Source: JABDFW01 sp035550215 (GTDB taxonomy: Bacteria; Bacteroidota; Bacteroidia; Chitinophagales; Chitinophagaceae). Taken from it: a DNA stretch of 64,000 bases. Below the pieces are notes generated by a model. The model worked only from the letters and a program-made list of their open reading frames with translations, ran no database searches and was not told the origin of the DNA. Position 1 is the first letter of the stretch. Each line of letters opens with the position of its first letter. The stretch is taken from contig DASZPM010000003.1 of the NCBI GenBank assembly GCA_035550215.1, positions 124,001 to 188,000 of the forward strand. Direction: 5' to 3'. Below, in pieces: positions 44,692-53,670 of this stretch. Both the position numbers and the translations under genes were made by a program.

Positions 44692-46002
44692 ATGATGAGA
44701 AGCGTTTTTAATAACACGATGTTAAACATGATTGGTAGCTGCGCGTTATTAATTTCCCTCACGTCCTGCAGCGTAAGCCGGAGAATGAGCGCCGAAGCGA
44801 TGCAGGATATAATAACTGACAGCAGCCTTGCAAGCGCCCATGTAGGCATCTGCCTTTTTGATGCTACCGGCAATAAATACCTGTACAATTACCAGGGTGA
44901 TAAATATTTTATCCCGGCCAGCAATACCAAAATATTTACCTGCTATATGGCGATGAAATATTTGGGCGACAGCCTGGTGGGTTTGCGCTACAAATTGGGG
45001 ACTGACGGTACAGTGTACATCGAGCCATCCGGCGACCCTACATTGTTGCATCCTGATTTTAAAAATCAGCCGGTATTTGAGTTTCTGAAGAAGTTTAAAA
45101 CCATCCACGTTGAACATCCTTATTTTACTGATGAGTATGAAGGCCTGGGATGGTCGTGGGATGATTATAAAGACTATTACATGGCGCAGCGAAGTAATTT
45201 GCCTGTGTATGGAAATATTATGCGTATTGCAAAGGAGGGAAACGGAATATCCATTTCACCGCCTGCTTTTTCATATATTATAGCCGAAGGTGCCAACCTT
45301 GACAGTGGTTTCAGGGTAAACAAAGAATGGGATAAAAATGACATCTCCATTTTTCCCGGCCATGCAAATTACCTTGAAGTGCCTTTTACCCCTAATATCA
45401 ACGAGATTTGCTCCTTATTGTCTGATACCCTGCATGCCAAAGTACTGCCCGATTTTGCCGGCACCGAAAGTGCCGTTTCTGTCATTCATTCCCAGCCTAC
45501 GGATTCTCTCCTCAAAATAATGATGCACCGCAGCGATAATTTTTATGCAGAACAAAGCTTGCTGATGGTGAGTAATGAAAGGTTAGGATGGATGAACGAT
45601 GAGGCCATTATTGATACCCTGCTAAAAACCGATTTAAAAGATTTGCCGCAGCGCCCGCAGTGGGTTGATGGCAGCGGCCTGAGCCGTTTTGACCTTTTTA
45701 GTCCGCAGGATTTTGTATTTATACTAAACCGCATGAAGAATGAGTATGGCTGGCAGAAAATTACCACCATCTTCGAAACCGGCGGTACGGGCACGCTTGG
45801 CGGCTATTATAAAAACTTGGCCGGTAAAATTTATGCCAAAACCGGCTCGTTAAGCAATGACATTGCTTTAAGCGGTTACCTCATCACCCAAAAAAATAAA
45901 ACCCTTATTTTCTCCATATTAGTAAATAATCATCACGTAAGCGCTACCGCCGTAAGGCGTGCGGTTGAGCGTTTTTTAACACAGGTGCAGCAGAAATATT
46001 AA
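44692..46002 (+). CDS. dacB: D-alanyl-D-alanine carboxypeptidase/endopeptidase, PBP4 type (S13)
   Basis: 436 residues; lipoprotein signal ending SLTSC26. The penicillin-binding motifs are in order: SxxK as Ser77-x2-Lys80 (PASNTK), SxN as Ser281-Asp-Asn283 (HRSDNFYAE), and KTG at 383-385 (YAKTGSLSND). VDGSGLSR (325-332) is the S13 landmark. It trims peptidoglycan peptides in the periplasm. It follows the arginase-like gene by 34 nt. Lipid anchoring is common for this enzyme in Bacteroidota. Confidence 0.93.
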   Translation: MMRSVFNNTMLNMIGSCALLISLTSCSVSRRMSAEAMQDIITDSSLASAHVGICLFDATGNKYLYNYQGDKYFIPASNTKIFTCYMAMKYLGDSLVGLRYKLGTDGTVYIEPSGDPTLLHPDFKNQPVFEFLKKFKTIHVEHPYFTDEYEGLGWSWDDYKDYYMAQRSNLPVYGNIMRIAKEGNGISISPPAFSYIIAEGANLDSGFRVNKEWDKNDISIFPGHANYLEVPFTPNINEICSLLSDTLHAKVLPDFAGTESAVSVIHSQPTDSLLKIMMHRSDNFYAEQSLLMVSNERLGWMNDEAIIDTLLKTDLKDLPQRPQWVDGSGLSRFDLFSPQDFVFILNRMKNEYGWQKITTIFETGGTGTLGGYYKNLAGKIYAKTGSLSNDIALSGYLITQKNKTLIFSILVNNHHVSATAVRRAVERFLTQVQQKY

Positions 46003-46067
46003 GCTGCTTTTTCCTGTTTTAAACCCAACCCTTTTGCCGTACACGGTGTATATGCTTACAGTAAATA

Positions 46068-46075
46068 TATTTTTG
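46068..46075 (+). promoter_or_regulatory. Bacteroidota -7 element before the sigma-factor gene
   Basis: TATTTTTG fits TAnnTTTG exactly, 23 nt before the sigma-factor ATG. No good -33 TTG is visible at 17-23 nt upstream. Confidence 0.45.
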
Positions 46076-46098
46076 CTACACCGGCATGGTAAAGGAAA

Positions 46099-46668
46099 AT
46101 GGCGGCTGATGATTTGAACGACAGCTTAAACGATATAGACGCAATTATTGCCGGTTGCAAAAAAGGCGACAGGCTGGCGCAGGAACTGCTTTACAGGAGT
46201 TTTTACAGCGCTATGATAAACATTTGCGTGCGCTATACAAAAAATGATGAGGACGCGCTGGAGGCCCTGAATACGGGCTTTTATAAGGTGTTTAAAAACA
46301 TACACGGCTACTTGCCGGGTAAAGGAACGCCATACACATGGATAAGAACCATCATTATTAATACATGCCTGAATTTTATCCGCTCAAAAGAAAAGGAAAT
46401 TGTCACACATAAGATAACTGATTCAGCAGATGCTGTTATACCCCCTGAAGTTATTGTACGCATGGACGAGGCGGAAATATTGCAACTGGTGCAGCTATTG
46501 CCGCCGGCTACGCAGGCCGTGTTTAACCTGTACATTATTGACGGTTTTACCCATAAAGAAATTGCCGGTATGCTGCAAATAAGCGAGGGTACCAGCAAAT
46601 GGCATATCAGCGAAGCGAGGAAAATTTTACAACGGCAATTAAAAGAATATATGCGACAGAATGAATGA
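46099..46668 (+). CDS. ECF-type RNA polymerase sigma-70 factor
   Basis: 189 residues. Region 2 has AQELLYRSFYSAMINICVRY and DALEALNTGFYKVFKNIHGY. Region 4 has PPATQAVFNLYIIDGFTHKE followed by IAGMLQISEGTSKWHISEAR, a standard ECF helix-turn-helix. The next gene overlaps its 3' end by 8 bp and encodes a single-pass protein, which is the usual place for an anti-sigma factor. That protein has no recognisable anti-sigma domain but ends in a barrel-like domain. Confidence 0.94.
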   Translation: MAADDLNDSLNDIDAIIAGCKKGDRLAQELLYRSFYSAMINICVRYTKNDEDALEALNTGFYKVFKNIHGYLPGKGTPYTWIRTIIINTCLNFIRSKEKEIVTHKITDSADAVIPPEVIVRMDEAEILQLVQLLPPATQAVFNLYIIDGFTHKEIAGMLQISEGTSKWHISEARKILQRQLKEYMRQNE

Positions 46669-48079
46669 ACTGTTACCATACGAAATGCCGCTTGCCGGCA
46701 AACTGGCTAACGCCCCCGCACCACCGGAGGAACGCGGATGGGATGCTATGCGCAGGATGCTGGAAGAAGAGGATGAAGATAAAGTAATTCCGCCGGTTAA
46801 CCGGGGTTGCCGTACAGCCAGCGTGCTGCTTTTAGTGGGCCTCATTGTGCTTTGCGGGGTAATTGTTTTGTATGAAAAACATGGCACCGGGAATGATTTC
46901 AAAACGCAACAGCTTACCAGCGACAGCAGTATGGCAATTACAGGTAAGCCGGCAGAGCAAGCACCTGCAAATAACCGCAGGTTGGGTAATGGTAATCGCG
47001 ACACTATTAAGAATGCAGTTGGCAATAAAGTAGCAAACCATACCACTCAAATTGCGGATGCCGCGGCAGGCGCTTCGTCAAAAGGTACGGTTAAATCGTA
47101 CCACGTTCAAAAACAAGGCGTGCGTATTATCAATATGTCAAAGAACCTGGCAGTTAATAAACGGGTAGTAAATATAACACCCCACGCAAATGATACGGCA
47201 ATTGTCACAACTGCACCCACCCCCCTGGCCAACAGCCCTGCTGATTCATCGCTACAGCCAGTTGAAACAGCACCCCGGGCCACAGGCGATATTCAAAACA
47301 ACCAGGGTGATACGGCAAAGGGTCACGTTATTCCATTGCCTGCTGGCACAGTGCGTAATAAAGATTCCTCTCGGCAGGTAACCCTGGGTGAGGCTGATAA
47401 CCATGAACCCAAAAGTTTATGGTTTGGCGCCGGCATTGCGTTACAACAACTGCTGCCTGTTGATGGACAGAAGACAACCCCATATAATGCCGAAGGAAGA
47501 AAAAGTTCACTGGCAAATTATATTCCTTCAGCTTACTTCCGCGTGTACCACGGCAAAAAATTCCTGCAGGTTGAGTTTAAATACGGCGCTCCGCAATACA
47601 CAAAAGATGTGGAGTACAGTAAAATACCTGTATCGTTTGACAGCACTACAGGCATCACTATTTCCAATACAAGCCGTGTTAAAAAAACGTATTACCACCA
47701 GTTGCCGGTAAGCATTCATTATACTGTGCTGCCCAACCTCTCCGCCGGCGCCGGTTTTGTGTGGAACAGGTTTCAAAATGCCGTGGTGGAGCAGCAAACG
47801 GAAAAGTCATCTGGCGGTGCAGGAAGCGACTCTGTGCTTACCTCAAAAATTGTTACGCTTAATCATGATTCCGCTACAGCCTTTGCAAAATCATATTTCC
47901 AGTTTATGATTGAAATGCAGTATACCTGGAAACGGTTTTCGTTGGGTGCAAGGTACTCATGGGGGTTGCAACCTTACCTTACCTTTACCTCACCTGTAAC
48001 AGGGCTGCCTCAAAAAGAACGAAACGCATCGCTGAACATTTTTTTGCGGTATGAGCTGTGGCAATCAAAGAAAAAATGA
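46661..48079 (+). CDS. Sigma-factor partner: one membrane helix plus beta-barrel-like C-terminal domain
   Basis: 472 residues. An acidic cytoplasmic head (about 1-45, GWDAMRRMLEEEDED) precedes a membrane helix (about 52-70, TASVLLLVGLIVLCGVIVLY), then a long polar, Ala/Thr/Pro-rich linker (about 75-245), then a C-terminal domain (about 250-472) with barrel-like strands (VEFKYGAPQYTKDVEYS, YHQLPVSIHYTVLPNLSAGA, and SLNIFLRYELWQ). The gene overlaps the sigma-factor gene by 8 bp. The layout suggests a signalling protein linking envelope to sigma factor, perhaps an unusual anti-sigma; this is inferred from context only. Confidence 0.7.
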   Translation: MNELLPYEMPLAGKLANAPAPPEERGWDAMRRMLEEEDEDKVIPPVNRGCRTASVLLLVGLIVLCGVIVLYEKHGTGNDFKTQQLTSDSSMAITGKPAEQAPANNRRLGNGNRDTIKNAVGNKVANHTTQIADAAAGASSKGTVKSYHVQKQGVRIINMSKNLAVNKRVVNITPHANDTAIVTTAPTPLANSPADSSLQPVETAPRATGDIQNNQGDTAKGHVIPLPAGTVRNKDSSRQVTLGEADNHEPKSLWFGAGIALQQLLPVDGQKTTPYNAEGRKSSLANYIPSAYFRVYHGKKFLQVEFKYGAPQYTKDVEYSKIPVSFDSTTGITISNTSRVKKTYYHQLPVSIHYTVLPNLSAGAGFVWNRFQNAVVEQQTEKSSGGAGSDSVLTSKIVTLNHDSATAFAKSYFQFMIEMQYTWKRFSLGARYSWGLQPYLTFTSPVTGLPQKERNASLNIFLRYELWQSKKK

Positions 48080-48112
48080 CAGGCCTATTGCTGATGAACG
48101 AATCAGCCAGCA

Positions 48113-49978
48113 TTATCTTCCAAACATCCGGTCGAGATAGTCTTCTTTAAACTCAATATATGTTGGGCTGCCTGAAGGCGTTACATTGGCAATATTGCAC
48201 GTAAACAGTTCTTCCACCAAAGCGCTCATTTCTTTTTGACTGAGAGGCTGACCTGCTTTTATGGCCTGCTGCCTTGCCATGCAGCGCAGCAGCTTTTCGC
48301 GCTTGCTGAATTTTATGTCGCTGCTGAAATGTTTAAACTGCTCTACCAGCAATTCAATGGAATGCTTTTCATTACCGGTTAATACATCAGCGGGGGTACC
48401 CTGTATTACAAAAGTATTTTTGCCAAAGGGTTCAATACGGTAACCAATGGTTTGCAACTCCGGCAGCAAATCTTCAAGTAATACGGCATCTGCTGCGGCA
48501 AGCTCCAGCGTTGAGGGAAAAAGGCTTTGCTGTGTTGCTATGGGTTTGCCGTGCAAGGCGGCATTGTACCTGTCATACAAAATACGTTCGTGCGCTAGTT
48601 GCTGGTGCACAAGCAAAAAGCCGCTTTGGGTAGGCGATATTATGTAGGTATTATGCAATTGAATGCAGGTGATATCGGGTTTCCAGTCGCCGGTTACCAG
48701 TTGCCTGTTAGCGGGTTGCTGCGGGGCGGCTTGTTCGTATTCAAACCCGGCAATTGTTTCTTCGGTATTAATAACCGCGTTTGTGTTTCCCGGCTTTGTA
48801 AAAAAATCCTTCCAGTGCCTTAATTCGCTTTTCTCATTCGGTTCAATTAAATGCGCCTGGTTTTTTTGGGTGAAAGTTTTGTACAGGTTTGAGCCCGCTA
48901 TATTTTCTTTTCTTTCTTCGGTTAATGGTTTACTCACCGCGTCTAACTGCTGTATTTCCGCATTCAGTGTAAAATCAAGCGAGGGTGCAATACTAAACTG
49001 CGCCAGTGCATGCTTTACTGCTGCCTGCACAAAGGCATACACTATTTTTTCATCCTCAAATTTTATTTCCTGCTTGGTGGGATGAACGTTAATATCCACC
49101 TGCATGGGGTCGAGATTGATAAACAGTACATACAGCGGAAAACTGTCTTTGGCAATAATACCTTCAAAGGCATTCATTACCGCGTGGTTAAGGTAGGCGC
49201 TGCGTATAAAGCGGTTGTTAACGAAAAAGTACTGTTCACCCCTTGTTTTACGGGCTGCATCAGGCTTGCCGATAAAGCCATTAATATCAAGATAGTCGGT
49301 GTCTTCCTTTACCGGGACTAATTTTGTATTAAACTGCGAACCCAATATTTGCAATACCCGTTGTTTTAAATTGCCACTCTCCAAATGGAAAACTTCCTGC
49401 CCGTTACTTGTAAGGGAAAAGAATATGCCGGGGAAAGCCATTGCCACCCGTATAAACTCATCTACAATATGCCGGAGCTCTGCAGTATTGCTTTTTAAAA
49501 AATTTCTTCGCGCAGGTACATTGAAGAAGACATTCTTCATGGAGATGTTGGTGCCAGCGGGGCATGCGCAGGCTTCCTGCTTTATCACTGTACTGTTCTC
49601 TATTTCAATATAAGTGCCCAGTTCATCTTCGGCGCGGCGTGTTTTTAATTCAACCTGGGCTACCGCTGCAATAGAAGCAAGCGCCTCGCCGCGAAAGCCC
49701 ATGGTGCGTACTTTAAACAGGTCGTCAATATTTTTTATTTTGCTGGTGGCGTGGCGTTCAAAACTCATGCGCGCATCAGTTTCACTCATGCCCTTACCGT
49801 TATCAATAACCTGTATAAGGCTTTTGCCGGCATCTGCCACCACCAGTTGTATGCTTGTTGCACCGGCATCAACGGCGTTTTCCATTAATTCTTTTACTGC
49901 GCTGGCAGGGCGTTGTATTACTTCGCCTGCCGCTATCTGGTTGGCTATGTTATCCGGTAATAATTGAATAATGTCCAC
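48113..49978 (-). CDS. mutL: DNA mismatch repair protein MutL
   Basis: 621 residues. The GHKL ATPase motifs are ELMENAVDAGATSIQL (N box), IDNGKGM and TMGFRGEALASIAAV; VNVHPTK-like INVHPTKQEIKF follows. The C-terminal domain begins near residue 435. Where nicking MutL proteins have DQHAxxER this one has HQQLAHER (458-465), so the metal-binding Asp and His are not conserved. It couples MutS recognition to repair. A promoter element lies upstream at 50007-50014. Confidence 0.96.
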   Translation of the reverse strand: MDIIQLLPDNIANQIAAGEVIQRPASAVKELMENAVDAGATSIQLVVADAGKSLIQVIDNGKGMSETDARMSFERHATSKIKNIDDLFKVRTMGFRGEALASIAAVAQVELKTRRAEDELGTYIEIENSTVIKQEACACPAGTNISMKNVFFNVPARRNFLKSNTAELRHIVDEFIRVAMAFPGIFFSLTSNGQEVFHLESGNLKQRVLQILGSQFNTKLVPVKEDTDYLDINGFIGKPDAARKTRGEQYFFVNNRFIRSAYLNHAVMNAFEGIIAKDSFPLYVLFINLDPMQVDINVHPTKQEIKFEDEKIVYAFVQAAVKHALAQFSIAPSLDFTLNAEIQQLDAVSKPLTEERKENIAGSNLYKTFTQKNQAHLIEPNEKSELRHWKDFFTKPGNTNAVINTEETIAGFEYEQAAPQQPANRQLVTGDWKPDITCIQLHNTYIISPTQSGFLLVHQQLAHERILYDRYNAALHGKPIATQQSLFPSTLELAAADAVLLEDLLPELQTIGYRIEPFGKNTFVIQGTPADVLTGNEKHSIELLVEQFKHFSSDIKFSKREKLLRCMARQQAIKAGQPLSQKEMSALVEELFTCNIANVTPSGSPTYIEFKEDYLDRMFGR

Positions 49979-50006
49979 AGTTACTTTCCTCTCTTATTAA
50001 AACGCG

Positions 50007-50014
50007 CAAAAATA
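50007..50014 (-). promoter_or_regulatory. Bacteroidota -7 element before mutL
   Basis: On the minus strand the sequence is TATTTTTG followed by C, an exact TAnnTTTG match, about 28 nt before the mutL ATG. Confidence 0.5.
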
Positions 50015-50056
50015 ACGTAACTAATCTTAAGGCAGACATAATCTCCGGCTGACTGC

Positions 50057-52066
50057 TCACTTAACCCATCCTCTTAAATATTCCAGCGTGCCTTTTACCT
50101 GTGGTACGGCGGTTACGGCTTCATCTTCAATATAATATTTTTGCACGCCGGTAAGCATGGCGGTTTGCAGTACCTGTTTAAAATCTATCACACCATCGGG
50201 CAGCGCTACACTTGATTCATCGGGAGCGCCACCGGTATATATACCTGTTGGCTGGCCTGCCTTCATTTGTTTAATATGCAGCGCTAAAAAACGCCCTTTG
50301 TATTTATTCATCAGCAACACCGGGTCGGCCCCGCCGTGGTAGGCCCAAAATACATCAAGTTCAAAATCTGCCACTCCCTTCTTCATGCCCCCTGCCAAAT
50401 AATCAAAAAGGGTACTGTCGCCATAAGGGGCAAATTCATAACCATGCGCATGGTAAAAAAAGTGTATGCCGGCTTTTTTCAGGGCTTCGCCGGCGGTGTT
50501 AAATACTGCAATGGCTTTATCGGCGTCTTCAACAGTAAAGTTGTTGCCATGGGGTATCCACCCGCAGCCAACATAATGCACCCCCATAAACTTAGCCTTT
50601 GCTATAATGGAAGATATACTGTCGCGCAACAATGCAAAATCAAACAACATGCTTGTCATGGTAAGTTTATTGCCTGCCAGCAACTTTTTAAACGCTGCCG
50701 GTGCAAGGCCATAACTACCCCCGCCTTCCACCTCTTTTATACCCATTTCGTGTATCAGCGCCATGGTACCGGGCAAGTCTTTGGCAATCTCCCTCCTAAA
50801 GCTGTACAACTCAAGGCCTATTTTGGCAGGGATGATGGTGCTAAACGGCGGTACCGTTTTGCCGGTACCGTTTTGCAGCCAAATATCTATTCTCGGCGTT
50901 TTCCAGTTATAAGGCTTACTTAAAATGTCCATATCGCCGTCACCGTCAAGGTCGGCAACCCTTGCCTCGTGAAATTCATATCCTTTTTGGAAAACTGTTT
51001 TTTCAAAATGGCCTTTGCCATCCCCGTAAAATATAAATGCCTCGGCATCGGGGTTATCGGCCACGGTTTTTGCTTCGCTCCATTTGGCCATTTCCGCTAC
51101 AAATATGTCCAGGTTGCCATCGCTGTTTATATCGGCTACCTGCAGGCTGTGCCCGTGAATTAAACTTCTGCCCACCAGGTCGTGCCCAACCCAATCCGCT
51201 TCATTTTCCGGGTTGCCGGTACATTCATACCATTTTGCAGGGCCTTGCCCGTCGCCGGGGCTAACCACTATTTGCAGCGTTTTGCCGGGTTTGAACTTGC
51301 CTGCAGCTACACGCCCGGCAGCCTCGGCATAATGGATGGCTTTAAAGTTGCCTGTTGAGGGGTCGTATTTAAACCAGCAGTTGCCGGCAATAATATCTTC
51401 GTACCCATCGCCGTCCACATCTCCTTTGGTCATCCCTTCCACGTATGAGCCATGTTTTTCGTCCGACGCATCTGCCTGGAAAATGCTTTTATACACCCAC
51501 GGCGATTGTTTAGGATTAGCCGGAATATCCGCGAGGTACAACCTCTTGTCGGTTTGGTTCCAAAAAGCTAACTGCACGGAATTATCATGTTTAAAATGGC
51601 CAATAACCTGGTCGTGGTGTTGTGTGCTGCCGTCGTTTTTTATAAGGTGCCGTTGCCAGGTGCTGTTTACATTCGGGTAGGGATTTTCCCACCACCATAC
51701 CTGGTTATTTTGCCAGTCGCCGCCAAACACAAGGTCAAGGTCGCCGTCGCCGTCAATATCATAAACCACACCACCTGCTTCCACGGTAATCATGCTGTCG
51801 TCAATAATATGCTTTACCCAGCCGGTTTTAGTGCGTTGGTACCAAATTGCCGCGGGCGCTTTTTTGCGGCAGGTAAGTACAAAATCGTTCAGGCCGTCAT
51901 TGTTAAGGTCTGCCACCAATGCACCGGTTTGCTCAACACTTTCCCACGGCATTGGTATAGTACCATTTTCGGTGGAGAGGTGTTTCCAGTCAATTTGCTG
52001 TGCTTTGCTTATTAGTACAATAAAAAGGCAAGTTGTGGTAAGTGCAAACTTCGTTAGCCGGCGCAT
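50057..52066 (-). CDS. Exported FG-GAP repeat protein fused to a sugar-phosphate isomerase-like TIM barrel
   Basis: 669 residues; signal peptide ending SKAQ. The N-terminal two thirds (about 25-400) are VCBS/FG-GAP repeats forming a propeller (ADLNNDGLNDFVLTCR, YDIDGDGDLDLVFGGD, ADINSDGNLDIFVAEM, ADLDGDGDMDILSKPY). From about 410 the protein becomes a xylose-isomerase-like TIM barrel: KIGLELYSFRREIAKDLPGT, KEVEGGGSYGL, VHYVGCGWIPHG, FELDVFWAYHGGADP, LALHIKQMK. The Glu/Asp/His metal ligands of the epimerase family seem present (FELDVFW, ALHIKQ). An exported enzyme on a sugar or cyclitol is possible. It is the only gene of its type here and stands alone. Confidence 0.85.
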   Translation of the reverse strand: MRRLTKFALTTTCLFIVLISKAQQIDWKHLSTENGTIPMPWESVEQTGALVADLNNDGLNDFVLTCRKKAPAAIWYQRTKTGWVKHIIDDSMITVEAGGVVYDIDGDGDLDLVFGGDWQNNQVWWWENPYPNVNSTWQRHLIKNDGSTQHHDQVIGHFKHDNSVQLAFWNQTDKRLYLADIPANPKQSPWVYKSIFQADASDEKHGSYVEGMTKGDVDGDGYEDIIAGNCWFKYDPSTGNFKAIHYAEAAGRVAAGKFKPGKTLQIVVSPGDGQGPAKWYECTGNPENEADWVGHDLVGRSLIHGHSLQVADINSDGNLDIFVAEMAKWSEAKTVADNPDAEAFIFYGDGKGHFEKTVFQKGYEFHEARVADLDGDGDMDILSKPYNWKTPRIDIWLQNGTGKTVPPFSTIIPAKIGLELYSFRREIAKDLPGTMALIHEMGIKEVEGGGSYGLAPAAFKKLLAGNKLTMTSMLFDFALLRDSISSIIAKAKFMGVHYVGCGWIPHGNNFTVEDADKAIAVFNTAGEALKKAGIHFFYHAHGYEFAPYGDSTLFDYLAGGMKKGVADFELDVFWAYHGGADPVLLMNKYKGRFLALHIKQMKAGQPTGIYTGGAPDESSVALPDGVIDFKQVLQTAMLTGVQKYYIEDEAVTAVPQVKGTLEYLRGWVK

Positions 52067-52172
52067 AATATAAGTTTTAAGGTTTTACTCCTGTAAATGT
52101 ATCACATACCGGCCACAAGCGCTATATTCTTCCGGTGGTTTGCAAAACAAGCCCGGCAAAGGAAAAATAACC

Positions 52173-52290
52173 TTCCTGCCGCTGCAAAAAGGAGGAAAAG
52201 GTAGTAGGGAGGGAGGAATAGAAAAAATTTCATTTTATTGATTATCAAATAATTAAATAAAAAATAAAGCATTTTTTTCACATTCATTTC
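52173..52290. repeat. Diverged direct repeat, copy A
   Basis: Contains in order TTCCTGC, GGAAAAGG, GAGGGAGGAATAGAAAAAAT (52209-52228), ATTAAAT, TTTTTTTCA and ATTCAT. The same words recur in the same order in copy B, at offsets of 239-249 bp. Confidence 0.6.
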
Positions 52291-52421
52291 CTCTCCCGGT
52301 TAACTTCCGGTATTTCTTTCTTTGTAGCCCCGGTTTTTGCCTGTTACCGCAAACACATTAATACAACATAGCCGGCATTACGGCTATTAATATCCCTATA
52401 GTCCCTTTACCTCAAGGTTTT

Positions 52422-52540
52422 TTCCTGCTGAGGGAAAAGGGGGGACACAGTTGGACGAGGGAGGAATGCAAAAAATCGTAACTAATTTATTTCCAATATA
52501 TTAAATCAAAAAAATAATTTTTTTCAATAAATTCATCCCG
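52422..52540. repeat. Diverged direct repeat, copy B
   Basis: Contains TTCCTGC, GGAAAAGG, GAGGGAGGAATGCAAAAAAT (52457-52476, 18 of 20 identical to copy A), ATTAAAT, TTTTTTTCA and ATTCAT in the same order as copy A. It ends about 165 bp before the LysR start. Confidence 0.6.
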
Positions 52541-52705
52541 GGTTTTAAATTAATGTTTTCCATAAATCAAAGAACTGTTATCTCTGTATAAATAGCAAAA
52601 CACCCAAAATGTCTCGCTTTGGGCACGAAAATATTTTCCTGGAAAAGGTAATGCCTCCCGGTATAAGCTGGTATTTTGTTAGTTTTAAAAAATAATATTG
52701 CACCT

Positions 52706-53599
52706 ATGTTTGATTTTCGCCTCCAGGTTTTTCATACAGTTGCCAGGCGGCTGAGTTTCACCAAAGCAGCCGAAGAGTTGTTTATTACCCAGCCTGCTGT
52801 AACAAAACATATACGTGAAATAGAAAATTATTTTAAAGTGCCGTTGTTTGAAAGAAACGGTTCAAAAATCAGCCTTACCCCCGCCGGCGAAACCCTGTTG
52901 CATTACACAGGAGAGATTTTTACGCTGTACCGCAACCTGGAATTTGACATAAATGCGCTTACGCAAAACCACAGCGGAACCCTGAAAATAGGCGCAAGCA
53001 CAACCGTAGCCCAATATGTGTTGCCTGCTGTACTGGCCGGGTTTCATAAAAAATTTCCCGGAATAAAAGTTACGCTTACTACCGGCAATACGGGCCAGAC
53101 CGAAATAGCCCTGCAGCAAAAGGAGATAGACTTGGGTATTATTGAGGGGCGCTCCAAAAAAGCAGGGCTTGTTTATACCCGGTTTATTAAAGATGAGCTT
53201 GTGCTGGTTTCAGCCATCAATAACCCTCTTTCGGCAAAACAAACCATTCAGCCCGCGGCGCTCACCAAAATACCCCTGCTGTTAAGAGAACCCGGCTCCG
53301 GCACACTTGAAGTTATATCGCACGCGCTTAAGCCATTCGGCATTACCATGGCAGACCTGCAGACCGAAATGCAATTAGACAGTACAGAAAGCATAAAGAA
53401 TTACCTGCTGCATTCCGGCAGTATGGCTTTTCTTTCTATACATTCTATTTTGAAGGAATTGCAGCAAAAGGAGTTTTGTATAATGGACGTTAAAGGCCTG
53501 GCTATTGAACGGTATTTTTACTTTATACAGCCTCACGGTCATGCCGAAGCCCTGCCTGAAATGTTTATGAAGTATGCCCGTAGTTATAACTTTAAGTAA
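52706..53599 (+). CDS. LysR-family transcriptional regulator
   Basis: The frame opens at a TTG (52676), but the ATG at 52706 gives MFDFRLQVFHTVARRLSFTK, the normal LysR N-terminus, and 297 residues. The helix-turn-helix is FTKAAEELFITQPAVTKHIR. The substrate-binding domain begins at GTLKIGASTTVAQYVLPAVL and resembles CysB/CbbR-type regulators. It lies 71 nt before a YeiH-family transporter gene. LysR/YeiH pairs are common, so it probably controls that gene, perhaps in response to a sulfur compound. Confidence 0.93.
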   Translation: MFDFRLQVFHTVARRLSFTKAAEELFITQPAVTKHIREIENYFKVPLFERNGSKISLTPAGETLLHYTGEIFTLYRNLEFDINALTQNHSGTLKIGASTTVAQYVLPAVLAGFHKKFPGIKVTLTTGNTGQTEIALQQKEIDLGIIEGRSKKAGLVYTRFIKDELVLVSAINNPLSAKQTIQPAALTKIPLLLREPGSGTLEVISHALKPFGITMADLQTEMQLDSTESIKNYLLHSGSMAFLSIHSILKELQQKEFCIMDVKGLAIERYFYFIQPHGHAEALPEMFMKYARSYNFK

Positions 53600-53670
53600 T
53601 AACGCATAACCATTTGCAATTATCGCCCCGTGCCTGTACCACCCACCTTTGCACTATTAAACGGTGCATT

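Larger units (their letters stand above)
52067..52705. other. Long intergenic region with a diverged duplication, before the LysR gene
   Basis: This 639-bp region has no credible gene; a 61-codon open frame at 52102-52287 (minus) is low-complexity and overlaps the first repeat. It contains two diverged copies of a ~118-bp element (52173-52290 and 52422-52540), a 7-bp hairpin ATAGCCG/CGGCTAT (52368-52387), and an inverted CCCAAA/TTTGGG pair with a 9-nt spacer (52603-52623) about 83 nt before the LysR start, which may be the LysR-protein target. Confidence 0.55.

Noticed and set aside
50336..50923. A 195-codon open frame on the plus strand within the FG-GAP/TIM-barrel gene
   Set aside because: It is antisense to a conserved domain and has unlikely composition (many Cys, His and Lys).
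52102..52287. A 61-codon minus-strand frame rich in Phe, Leu and Ile
   Set aside because: It overlaps the AT-rich repeat copy A and its composition follows from that. No homologous family is recognised.
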